This document shows positions 57,290 through 64,000 of a stretch of DNA of 64,000 nt, one piece after another. The first letter of the stretch is position 1. Each line of letters starts with the position of its first letter. Source of the DNA: Cognatiluteimonas sedimenti. Lineage in GTDB: Bacteria; Pseudomonadota; Gammaproteobacteria; Xanthomonadales; Xanthomonadaceae. The notes beneath the pieces were generated by a model that ran no database searches, was not told where the DNA came from, and saw nothing but the letters and a program-made list of their open reading frames with translations. The translations under genes were made by a program, and so were the position numbers. The stretch lies in contig NZ_JALGCL010000001.1 in NCBI RefSeq assembly GCF_022808325.1, positions 105,780 to 169,779 of the forward strand, read 5' to 3'.

Positions 57290-58444
57290 ATGACCGCTCC
57301 ACGAAACGTTCCAAGGTCGTCGGCTGCGCTGGCCATCATCGCCTTGGCAGCGGCGCCTGCATTCGCTGCGGACAACGCGAACGAAGCGCCGCCGCCGCTC
57401 CCGATGGTGCAGTCGGTGACGCCGCTCGGCCTCGTGCAGCAGAACCCGGTGATCAACGCGCGCGACAATGCCCAGAGTGCGTTGTTCAGGGGCAAATCCA
57501 TCTGGACCTTCGGCGATACCTCGATGTCGGTGCCCGGAACGCGAAACAAGTTCTGGGACGACAACTCGCTTTCCTGGACCACCAACCTCGACGCCTCCGG
57601 CGGTATCGCGCTCGAACGCGATCTCGTCGACTCGGCCGGAGCGCCGCGCGAATTCCTGCCGCTCACGGCAGCCGAGGCGATGTACAACTACGTGCACGAC
57701 AACGCGCACTGCAGGGCGCAGCCGTGCGGTGCGGAGGTCGCATTGTGGGCCCAGCAGGTGGTGCCGGACGAAGCGCGCAACCGATTGCTGCTGTTCTACA
57801 TCGCAATCCATCGCGTCGCCGGCCAGCCTGACTGGACGAACCTGGGCGCCGGCATCGCCGTCATGACGCCAGACGGGAAGGTCACGCGCCCCATCCAGAA
57901 CCCGGGTTCGCCCATGCCGCAATTGCTCTGGGACGATGCCGAGGGCGGCTACATCTGGGGTTCGATCGTGGTAGCGGACATGCTTTATTCCTACCAGTGC
58001 GTTCCCAATTGGGTGGTGATGGACTGCAACGTCGGGCGCGTGCCACTGGCGGATGCGCTGGTCAAGTCGGAATGGCGGTACTACGCGGCTGATGGCAGCT
58101 GGAGCGCTGACGAAGCCGATGCCGTCACGGTGTTCCAGGGCGGCGCCGCGGGCAACAGCGTCTTCTACAACGCCTACCTCGGCGCGTACATGGCGATCTA
58201 CGCGCAGCTCTTCACCGACGACATCATGTACCGTGTGGCGAACACCCCGTGGGGGCCGTGGTCCGATGCCGCACTGCTCTTCACCGGCGAACCGGGCTGG
58301 AACGGCACCAACGACTACGCCGCGTTCGCGCATCCGGAATTTTCGACCGGCAACGGCCAGGTGCAGTACATCACCTATGTGCACACCACCGGGTTCCTGC
58401 AACAAGAAATCCCGCTGATCAAGGTCGTCTTTCAAATACCCTGA
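57290..58444 (+). CDS. secreted DUF4185-like protein
   Basis: A 384-residue exported protein: signal peptide (about 1-28, cleaved after AFA), then a beta-propeller-like domain with RDNAQSALFRGKSIWTFGDTS at the start and PWGPWSDAALLFTGEP...AAFAHPEFSTGNGQVQYITYV at the end, patterns of DUF4185/DUF5005-type glycosidase-like proteins. Two cysteine pairs may form disulfides. AAGGAGAG at 57277-57284 decides the ATG at 57290. It is monocistronic, with repeats on both sides. Substrate unknown; a polysaccharide is a guess. Confidence 0.72.
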   Translation: MTAPRNVPRSSAALAIIALAAAPAFAADNANEAPPPLPMVQSVTPLGLVQQNPVINARDNAQSALFRGKSIWTFGDTSMSVPGTRNKFWDDNSLSWTTNLDASGGIALERDLVDSAGAPREFLPLTAAEAMYNYVHDNAHCRAQPCGAEVALWAQQVVPDEARNRLLLFYIAIHRVAGQPDWTNLGAGIAVMTPDGKVTRPIQNPGSPMPQLLWDDAEGGYIWGSIVVADMLYSYQCVPNWVVMDCNVGRVPLADALVKSEWRYYAADGSWSADEADAVTVFQGGAAGNSVFYNAYLGAYMAIYAQLFTDDIMYRVANTPWGPWSDAALLFTGEPGWNGTNDYAAFAHPEFSTGNGQVQYITYVHTTGFLQQEIPLIKVVFQIP

Positions 58445-58962
58445 GGATACGTGGGAATGCTGCCGGATCGACTGAACCGGCCGATGCCCTCGAGGCGTTG
58501 GGCATCGACGTGCAATGCGATGGGTGCCGCCTGCGTTCGATGCGCAACTCGCGCAGGCAGGGTTCACAGTGGCACGGGAACACACCATCGATGGACGTCG
58601 TGGGACGTGGCACATCGTGCTGGCGCAAAGGCGGGCGTAGGCGGGGAAGCGGTGAAGACTGGGGTCGGAGTACAAATTCCTTGAAATAGGACTCCTGTCT
58701 AAAAAGGGGCCGAAGTAAATTTTCGTTTCAAACAGAAATTTACTCTGGCCCCTTTTACGGAGTACCAATTCCCCCTAAAACGGGGTCAGGTTCACTTATC
58801 CATTTGTAGTAGCTGATCTCCCCGGCCGAGGCGCCCCCCGGGTCGGTCGTCGCAGCCCTCAAATTCTCCCTGACACCATTTCACCGGGCAGCATGCGCGC
58901 GGCCGGGGATCTGGATGCGCTGCCTGTAGTATTTCTGGATCCTTTGGTCGAGCCGTTCGAAC
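58445..58962. other. 518-base gene-poor stretch with repeats
   Basis: I see no convincing gene here. It holds a possible degraded coding relic (58450-58690, no recognised family), hairpin M3 at 58702-58756 and another AAAACGGGGTCAGGTTCACT copy at 58777-58800. Confidence 0.5.
58702..58756. repeat. MITE-like hairpin repeat M3
   Basis: Arms 58702-58724 (AAAAGGGGCCGAAGTAAATT...) and 58735-58756 pair with a few mismatches. The right arm is identical to that of M1, while the left has drifted. Confidence 0.88.
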
Positions 58963-59100
58963 ATGCGTCCATATTTCCTCGTGCTGGCGGTGGTGGTCGC
59001 CTTGGGCGGCTGTGGCGGCGATCGCATGGAGGCCGCCGATGTCGCAGGCGCGGCACCGGACGCCGCAGGCGCGGGCGCGGAGGCCGTGGTCCCCGTCTGA
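58963..59100 (+). CDS. short lipoprotein (45 aa), cut by a repeat
   Basis: A 45-residue frame with a clear lipoprotein signal: MRPYFLVLAVVVALGGC, lipobox LGGC. The mature part is only about 28 residues, Ala/Gly-rich, ending VVPV. The stop is immediately followed by AAAAAGGGTCAGG, so the original 3' end may have been replaced by the repeat. No ribosome site is clear. Confidence 0.45.
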   Translation: MRPYFLVLAVVVALGGCGGDRMEAADVAGAAPDAAGAGAEAVVPV

Positions 59101-59101
59101 G

Positions 59102-59170
59102 AAAAAGGGTCAGGTTCATTTATCCCGCGAGGTTGGCGGCCGTCCTCTCGGCCTGACGGCTGCGGCGCGG
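59102..59170. repeat. solo end of the Y1-transposase element
   Basis: About 69 bases match the left end of the element at 60864-60935, including part of the transposase 3' coding end (CCGCGAGGTTGGCGGCCGTC and onwards), but the rest of that element is missing here. Confidence 0.8.
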
Positions 59171-59173
59171 AAC

Positions 59174-59591
59174 AAAACCGGGTCAGGTTCAGTTATCCGT
59201 AGCCGATGATTTGGCCGGCCGATGCGTCGGCTTGACGTAGTGGCGACCCAGCAGTTGCATCATCCGCCCGGTCGTGCCCGCTTCAGGTGGTGTCGCGAGC
59301 AGTTGGACGTGGTTGTCCATCAACACGTAGGCGTGCAGCCGGCAGCCGGTGGCGAGCAGTGCCTCGCGCAGCAGCTGGCGATTGCAGGCGCGGTCCGTGT
59401 CATCCAGGAAGCAAGGCAGGCGGTTGTTGCCACGCTGCACGATGTGTTGCGGGATGCCGGGCAGGTCGAGTCGCGGTTGGCTGGCCATGGCGCCAGCATC
59501 GACGGCGCCTTGCACCATCGGAATAGGCGAGGCTGGCGCGGGGCGTCGGGGTTCGGGTCGTACGCGCGTCGGAAGTGAACCTGACCCCGTT
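59174..59591 (-). mobile_element. truncated Y1-transposase element with inverted ends
   Basis: CGGGTCAGGTTCAGTTAT at the left (59179-59196) and AGTGAACCTGACCCCG (59574-59589) at the right are inverted copies around a shortened, mutated transposase gene (59189-59488). The whole is about 418 bases, half the length of the intact element at 60.9 kb. Confidence 0.75.
59189..59488 (-). pseudogene. truncated IS200/REP-type Y1 transposase
   Basis: A 99-residue remnant matching the first part of the intact transposase (PRLDLPGIPQHIVQRGNNRLPCF, LHAYVLMDNHVQLLATPP). The HUH metal motif reads His60-Val-Gln62 instead of His-Val-His, a single-base change (CAC to CAA), and the C-terminal half with the catalytic tyrosine region is missing. 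Its stop is supplied by the terminal repeat. Not expected to be active. Confidence 0.85.
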
Positions 59592-59658
59592 CCCCCATAA
59601 TGTCGACGCCTTGCCTGCCGACGCGCCGGCACGGGCGCCGACTCCCAAGTAGCCCCGA

Positions 59659-60774
59659 ATGCCCGTGCAGGATCCAGACGATCAGTACCTCCGCGTCGCC
59701 ATGATGGTGATGCTCTCGCTGGCCTTGCTGGCGGGCGTTTGTGCGACGGCGATCCACTGGCTCGGCCCGGTCCATCGCCCAATGGATCGGGTGCTTCCGC
59801 CCGTGGCAAGCGCGCTGTTTGCCGGTCTCCTCTGCGCGCTGTGGCTGCGGCCCGCATGGGTGGGCGTCATCACGCGCATCGCGCTGTGCCTGTCGGCCCT
59901 TGCGCTGATGGCGCCCGCGTGGCTCTACACGGTGCAGGCAAGCCTGTCGCCGGAGCTGCGGCTGATCGACACGCTGCCGCCGATATCGTCGCTGTTCGCC
60001 GTCTTCATGGCGATGCTCATGATCTTCGTGCCGGGGCGGCGCGCGTACGTCGCCGCCGCGGTCGGCTGGCTGCTGGTGGCGTCCCCGGTGCTGGTCTACC
60101 TGCTGACCCACCCCGGGGAACTGGGGACGCCGCGCGGCGTGGACCTCGCCATGGCGTTCGGGCCCGCCAGCCTCATGCTGGTGGTGCTGCTGCCCGTGCA
60201 GCGCGGCCTCACGGGGAAGATCCGGAGGCTGGCCTCCGAGCGCGACGGCATCGAGGTGCAGTTGCACCGCGACCCGCTCACCGGGGTGCACAGCCGCCTG
60301 TTCGGCGAGCGCGTGCTTCGCGACGTGGCGGCGCGTGGCGGCACGGCCGGGCTGGTCATGCTCGACCTCGATCGCTTCAAGGCCATCAACGACACCTACG
60401 GTCATCCGGCCGGCGACGGCGTGCTGCAGACCGTGGCCGCGAGCTGCGAGCGCCTGCTGAGGGCGAGTGAGTGCATCGCGCGCTGGGGCGGCGAGGAGTT
60501 CCTCGTGATCCTGCCGGACGTCAATGCGGCGGCCCTGCATGGCATCGCCGATCGCCTGCGCGTGGCGATCGCGGCCGTGCCGGTGGCACCGGTCGCGCAG
60601 GTGACGGCCTCACTGGGCACGGCCGTGTTGCACCCCGGCGACACCCTCGAGACCGCGCTGCGGCGCGTCGATCGGGCGCTGTACCGCGCGAAGGAACTGG
60701 GCGGCAACCGCGTTTGCGCAAGCGATGGGAGCGAGGATGATCAGCTGCAGTCCCCAGGCGCACGTGCCCGCTGA
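59659..60774 (+). CDS. membrane-bound GGDEF diguanylate cyclase
   Basis: A 371-residue protein: about six membrane helices (residues 12-180), then a GGDEF domain (about 205-350) with HRDPLTGVHSR, the metal site DLDRFKAINDTYGHPAGD and the active loop RWGGEEFLVI. No RxxD inhibitory site is seen at the usual place (RLLRASECIARWGGEE). It would make cyclic di-GMP at the membrane in response to an unknown signal. It lies between two transposase elements but has ordinary host-like codon use. Confidence 0.9.
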   Translation: MPVQDPDDQYLRVAMMVMLSLALLAGVCATAIHWLGPVHRPMDRVLPPVASALFAGLLCALWLRPAWVGVITRIALCLSALALMAPAWLYTVQASLSPELRLIDTLPPISSLFAVFMAMLMIFVPGRRAYVAAAVGWLLVASPVLVYLLTHPGELGTPRGVDLAMAFGPASLMLVVLLPVQRGLTGKIRRLASERDGIEVQLHRDPLTGVHSRLFGERVLRDVAARGGTAGLVMLDLDRFKAINDTYGHPAGDGVLQTVAASCERLLRASECIARWGGEEFLVILPDVNAAALHGIADRLRVAIAAVPVAPVAQVTASLGTAVLHPGDTLETALRRVDRALYRAKELGGNRVCASDGSEDDQLQSPGARAR

Positions 60775-60821
60775 GTTCGGCTTGGCCCCGGAGGCTTCAC
60801 GCCTCGCGCGTGACAAGAAGG

Positions 60822-60886
60822 AAAAGGGGTCAGGTTGGGGAAAAGGGGTCAGGTTAGAGAAGGAAAAGGGGTCAGGTTCATTTATC
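60822..60886. repeat. tandem AAAAGGGGTCAGGTT copies
   Basis: Three copies start at 60822, 60841 and 60864, the last being the left end of the transposase element. Each of the first two is a short stub that breaks off after AGGTT. Confidence 0.85.
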
Positions 60887-61678
60887 CCGTGAGGTTGGCG
60901 GTCGCCCTCTCGGCCTGACGGCTGCGGCGCGTTGCGTCAGGGCTTCGATCTGCGCCCGGAACCGCTCCGAGCCCCACGCTTTCTGCTGGCGCGTGTTGAG
61001 CCGCAAGGTGTCGACCTCGTCCTTGGCCAGGTCTTCGGCAAACAGGGCAAGGTAGGCCGCCCGGCGTTCGTCTTCGGTGGCACCCAGGGCGAGGTAAGTC
61101 GGATGCGGGATGAGCCTGGGTTCGTGGGAGCCGTGGGCGTTGTGCTGGTGGCTGGACCAACGGTAGTCGCCCGCCGTGGCGACCATGCCCGCCCGCACGG
61201 GATTGCACTCGATGTAACGATGGCAACGCATGACGTAGGTGTCGCTGTCGACCACCGCGGCCTTGAACCGGCCTTCCCACAGCGTACCCGTGCGGTGATA
61301 TCGGGCGTTGAAGCAGCCGACGTAGCGCCGGCCAATGGCTTGCATCATCCGCGAGACCGCGCCCATGGCCTGCGGCGTCACGAGCAAATGCACATGGTTG
61401 GTCATGAGTACGTAGGCGTGCACGGCGCAATCATGCTTCAGGGCCGCTTCGCCGAGCTCCTGGCGGTAGTGGAGGTAATCGCCGTCGTCCGCGAAGCAGG
61501 CCTGCCGGTCGTTGCCGCGCTGGACCACGTGCTGGGCCACGCCGGCCAGGTCGAGTCGGGGCAAGCGGGCCATGCGGGGTGCTCCGGATTGGGGCGCGCC
61601 AGCATGTGGGGTGTGTTCGCCCGATGGAATCAGGCAAACAACGGGGTTTGGGTCAGAAATGAACCTGACCCCATTTTT
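60864..61678 (-). mobile_element. IS200/REP-type Y1 transposase element with terminal inverted repeats
   Basis: An element of about 815 bases. Left end AAAAGGGGTCAGGTTCATTT (from 60864) and right end AAATGAACCTGACCCC (61657-61672) are inverted copies. One transposase gene fills it; its TAA stop is in the left repeat. Solo left ends at 54486 and 59102 show past copies or recombination. Confidence 0.8.
60878..61573 (-). CDS. Y1 (HUH) transposase, REP-associated/IS200-like
   Basis: A 231-residue tyrosine transposase. LAGVAQHVVQRGNDRQACF, the HUH motif NHVHLLVTP (His60, His62), GRRYVGCFNARYHRTGTLWEGRFKAAVV and CHRYIECNPVRAGMV are those of REP-associated transposases (TnpA_REP/RAYT) and look intact. 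It should nick and rejoin single-stranded DNA at its own repeats. The C-terminus is basic. The gene fills an element bounded by GGGGTCAGGTTCATTT inverted repeats, not by the GTGGGAGCGG REP family found elsewhere in this window. Confidence 0.9.
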   Translation of the reverse strand: MARLPRLDLAGVAQHVVQRGNDRQACFADDGDYLHYRQELGEAALKHDCAVHAYVLMTNHVHLLVTPQAMGAVSRMMQAIGRRYVGCFNARYHRTGTLWEGRFKAAVVDSDTYVMRCHRYIECNPVRAGMVATAGDYRWSSHQHNAHGSHEPRLIPHPTYLALGATEDERRAAYLALFAEDLAKDEVDTLRLNTRQQKAWGSERFRAQIEALTQRAAAVRPRGRPPTSRDK

Positions 61679-61723
61679 CGCCGGTGAAGTCGCGGTGCCA
61701 GGGGTCGGGTTCTTCCGCGGGGC

Positions 61724-62332
61724 TCAGTCCACTGCGCCCGCGGCTTCGTCCAGCACATGGTGGATCAACAGCACGCACTGCGAAGCAAACAGCATCGTCC
61801 GCCCCAGCGAAACCTTCTTCGCCCCCAGCCGCTCGAGGCTGCCGAAGGTCTTCTTCGGCATCGGGATGTGGTCGGTCAGCAGGAAGCAGGGGTTGCCGGC
61901 GAAAGCCTGCTCGCGGATCGGCGTGCCCTTGCGGTCCATGACGAACAGCGGGTGGTCGGCGGCGAGCTCCTGCACCAGGCGCTCGAAGGCGATGGTGCGC
62001 ACGGTGACGCCAGGTTCCACCGGCCGCGCCTCTTCCTTGCCCATGCCGCGGGAGGCGTCGAGCGCGCGGGCGACCTTGCCGAGCAGGGCGCGCTCGTCGA
62101 AGCCGCCGATGTCGTGCATGGCGTTGGCCTCGAAGCGGAGGGTGCGCGAGTAGTCCTGGGTGCTTTCGAGCACCAGGTACACGACCACGTCCGGCCGGTG
62201 CGACTGCGCGACGAAGATCGCGTTCATCAGCGTGTGCGCCAGGATCTCCGGATGGGCCTCCTGGCCGATGGCCGCCAGCAGCTTCTGGCTGTCGGTGGGC
62301 GCGGCGCGCGCTCTCAGTACGAAGGTCCGCAT
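61724..62332 (-). CDS. TrmY-like SPOUT RNA methyltransferase
   Basis: A 202-residue protein of the TrmY/DUF358 family (SPOUT knot), best known from archaea, where it methylates pseudouridine-54 of tRNA. MRTFVLRARAAP, HTLMNAIFVAQSHRPDVVVYLVLE, the knot region FLLTDHIPMPKKTFGSLERLGAKKVSLGRTMLFASQCVLLIHHVLDE and the AdoMet loop are visible. The ATG at 62332 starts the conserved domain. Bacterial members exist but their target is less sure. Confidence 0.85.
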   Translation of the reverse strand: MRTFVLRARAAPTDSQKLLAAIGQEAHPEILAHTLMNAIFVAQSHRPDVVVYLVLESTQDYSRTLRFEANAMHDIGGFDERALLGKVARALDASRGMGKEEARPVEPGVTVRTIAFERLVQELAADHPLFVMDRKGTPIREQAFAGNPCFLLTDHIPMPKKTFGSLERLGAKKVSLGRTMLFASQCVLLIHHVLDEAAGAVD

Positions 62333-62345
62333 TCCCGTTGCGACT

Positions 62346-63539
62346 TCAACAGCCGACGTCGAACGTGAACACCGCGCCCCGGCCAGGTTCGCCTTCCGCC
62401 TCGATCTGCCCGCCGTGCCGCTCGATGATCCGCTGCACCACCGCCAGGCCGACGCCGGTGCCGGTGAACTCGGACGCCTTGTGCAGGCGCTCGAACGGGC
62501 GGAACAGGCGGCTGGCGTCGGCGGACTCGAAGCCGGCGCCGTTGTCGCGCACGAAGAAGCGCGTGCGGCCATCCACCGTGTTGGCGCCGACCTCGATCCG
62601 CGCGTGCGCAACGCGCGAGGAGTATTTCCACGCGTTGCCCAGCAGGTTCTCCAGCACCGAGCGCAGCAGCCCGCGATCGGCGCGGCAGGCCAGGCCGGGG
62701 GCGATGTCCACCGTGGCCTCGCGTTCGGGCGCCAGGCGGCGCAGGTCGGCCATGATCTCCGCCGCCATCGCGGACAGGTCCACCTCGGTGCGCTCGAGCG
62801 CGGCGCCGCCGACGTGGGCGAGCGCGAGCAGGTCGTTGACCAGCTCCGTCATGTGGCCGACGGAGCGCTGCAGGCGTTCCAGGTGCCCGCTGAACTGCGG
62901 CGGCAGAGGCGCGCTCTTGTCCATCGCCATCACCTGGCAGGTCATGGCGATCACCTGCAGGGGCGCGCGCAGGTCGTGGCTGACCATCGCGTTGAACGCT
63001 TCGACGTCGCGCAGCGTGTTCTCGATGGTGCGCGTGCGCTCGGCGACGCGGCGCTCGAGTTCGCGGTTGAGCTCCAGCACCTGCGCTTCGGCGCGCTTCT
63101 GCTCGGTGATGTCCTGGCACACGCCGAGCAGCCGTACCAGCTTGCCGTCGTCGTCCAGCACCGGTTGCGCCCAGGTGTGCAGGTAACGCAGCGAGCCGTC
63201 CGGCAGCAGGATGCGCTCGTCGTGCGAGTAGGGCACGTGCTCGTGGAAGACGCGGTTGGTGGCGTCCATCACGCGCTGGCGGTCCTCGGGATGGACCATC
63301 GCCAGGTAGTTCTCGTAACTGGGCGTATAGCTGTCGGGGCTCAGGCCGTAGATGCGGTAGAGCTCGGCCGACCAGGTGGCCGTCGGCTCGCTGATGTCCC
63401 ACTCCCAGGTGCCCAGGTGCGCCACGCCCTGGGTGTCCACCATGAGCTGCTCGAGGCGCCGCAGGCGCTGTTCCAGACGCTTGAGCTCGCTGGCGTCCGA
63501 CGGGGTCGTGGTGGGGTCGAGCGGAGCCGGGCTGTCCAT
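62346..63539 (-). CDS. cytosolic PAS sensor histidine kinase
   Basis: A 397-residue kinase: PAS domain (about 35-145, GVAHLGTWEWDISEPTATWSAELYRIYGL...), a coiled coil, and the histidine kinase core with the H-box MVSHDLRAPLQV (His188), N-box ENLLGNAWKYS, G1 DNGAGFE and G2 GTGVGLAVV. It has no membrane segment or receiver. The ATG at 63539 begins the protein; a longer frame runs into the promoter of the divergent ABC gene. It ends 13 bases before the TrmY start. The partner regulator is not in this window. Confidence 0.9.
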   Translation of the reverse strand: MDSPAPLDPTTTPSDASELKRLEQRLRRLEQLMVDTQGVAHLGTWEWDISEPTATWSAELYRIYGLSPDSYTPSYENYLAMVHPEDRQRVMDATNRVFHEHVPYSHDERILLPDGSLRYLHTWAQPVLDDDGKLVRLLGVCQDITEQKRAEAQVLELNRELERRVAERTRTIENTLRDVEAFNAMVSHDLRAPLQVIAMTCQVMAMDKSAPLPPQFSGHLERLQRSVGHMTELVNDLLALAHVGGAALERTEVDLSAMAAEIMADLRRLAPEREATVDIAPGLACRADRGLLRSVLENLLGNAWKYSSRVAHARIEVGANTVDGRTRFFVRDNGAGFESADASRLFRPFERLHKASEFTGTGVGLAVVQRIIERHGGQIEAEGEPGRGAVFTFDVGC

Positions 63540-63603
63540 GCCCGGAATGATAAGTCCTTGCCACTGCGGCCCTCGGCGCGGCGCCGCCGACCCTGCCGGA
63601 TGG

Positions 63604-63640
63604 CCTATTGTTTTGGTGTTATACATCACTACACTACCAA
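63604..63640 (+). promoter_or_regulatory. A/T-rich promoter region of the ABC transporter gene
   Basis: TATTGTTTTGGTGTTATACA and following bases (63604-63640) form the only A/T-rich stretch between the divergent kinase and ABC genes. TTATAC could be a -10, and the GTGTT/ACACT arms flanking it hint at an operator (GntR/YtrA-type sites look like this). Weak, from sequence only. Confidence 0.35.
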
Positions 63641-63667
63641 CCCATCTAGGCAGGCGCGGCGGACGGA

Positions 63668-64000
63668 ATGGCTCTCGAATTGGCACTGGAATCAGTCGGT
63701 TACCGCTACCGCAGTGGCCATGAGGCGGTCGCCGGCGTCGATCTGGCGCTAACGCCGGGCATCGTCGGGCTTCTGGGGCCGAACGGGGCCGGAAAGTCCA
63801 CGCTGATGCGGGTCCTGTCCACCTTGGCGAAGGCCACCGCCGGCCGGGTGACCTGGCGCGGCGAGGACATCGCCCGCAAGCCCGACGCGCTACGCCGTGA
63901 GCTGGGCTACCTGCCGCAGGACTTCGGCGTGTACGAGGCGCTGTCGGCGCGCGAGTTCCTCGCTTTTCTCGCGGCGGTGAAAGGCCTGCCGGCGCGCTCG
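63668..64000 (+). CDS. ABC transporter ATP-binding protein (5' part, cut by window end)
   Basis: The first 111 codons of an ATPase; the frame is open at the window end. It shows Walker A GLLGPNGAGKST (residues about 33-44), the Q-loop LGYLPQDFGVYEALSA and the start of the helical domain. The ABC signature, Walker B and partners lie outside. It resembles the ABC-2-type exporter ATPases that pair with a membrane permease. A/T-rich promoter DNA lies upstream, shared with the divergent histidine kinase. Confidence 0.9.
   Translation, partial: MALELALESVGYRYRSGHEAVAGVDLALTPGIVGLLGPNGAGKSTLMRVLSTLAKATAGRVTWRGEDIARKPDALRRELGYLPQDFGVYEALSAREFLAFLAAVKGLPARS

Noticed and set aside
60822-60886. Tandem AAAAGGGGTCAGGTT copies as a possible CRISPR array
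   Set aside because: The copies are too short and break off at different points, the spacing is irregular, and the last copy is the terminal repeat of the transposase element. No cas gene is in the window.

Overview
The window is a high-GC (about two-thirds G+C) bacterial chromosome segment, most likely from the family Xanthomonadaceae (Lysobacteraceae), of the Luteimonas/Lysobacter/Stenotrophomonas kind. The strongest evidence is the arginine cluster at 8.5-16.6 kb: an N-acetylornithine carbamoyltransferase (ArgF'), ArgG, an ArgE-like deacetylase, a fused ArgB kinase/acetyltransferase, a GNAT protein, ArgC and ArgH. That set and the acetylcitrulline route are characteristic of xanthomonads. 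Genus cannot be fixed from the sequence alone.

Layout. 0-8.4 kb holds small housekeeping and accessory genes: VOC protein, RibD-like reductase, ArsR/AHSA1 pair, Rieske-FAD reductase, MFS/SufE pair, cysS. 8.47-16.6 kb is the arginine operon, led by a short Arg-codon peptide and a terminator that look like a transcription attenuator; REP-type hairpins sit in three of its intergenic gaps. 16.7-21.6 kb has tRNA-Pro(CGG) and a tightly overlapped hisS / aromatic amino acid lyase / phosphoesterase set. 21.6-25.2 kb is methionine salvage (mtnB-mtnD-mtnC) downstream of an APC transporter. 26-27.5 kb has efpL and a short-chain dehydrogenase.

27.6-49.7 kb is dominated by leucine and branched-chain acyl-CoA catabolism: HMG-CoA lyase, methylcrotonyl-CoA carboxylase alpha and beta, methylglutaconyl-CoA hydratase, thiolase, isovaleryl-CoA dehydrogenase, leucine dehydrogenase and a fused acyl-CoA mutase (IcmF). 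Together they would take leucine to acetoacetate and acetyl-CoA and isomerise branched or linear acyl-CoAs. Interleaved are a triple-PAS GGDEF-EAL protein translationally coupled to the lyase, an FTR1-cytochrome c iron permease behind a Fur-box-like site, a bactofilin pair and two paralogous Ala-rich lipoproteins.

49.74-61.7 kb is an accessory island. It opens with a clearly lower-GC four-gene operon: two related small proteins, a ParA-type ATPase and a stand-alone RelA/SpoT-type synthetase with its motifs intact. I do not recognise this combination as a described system; it is the main candidate for a new one. The rest of the island is stitched together by a repeat family with AAAAGGGG ends, which occurs as terminal inverted repeats of an IS200/REP-type Y1 transposase element, as solo ends and as hairpin MITE-like copies. 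Several genes here are truncated at a repeat. 61.7-64 kb returns to ordinary sequence (TrmY-like methyltransferase, PAS histidine kinase, start of an ABC ATPase cut by the window end).
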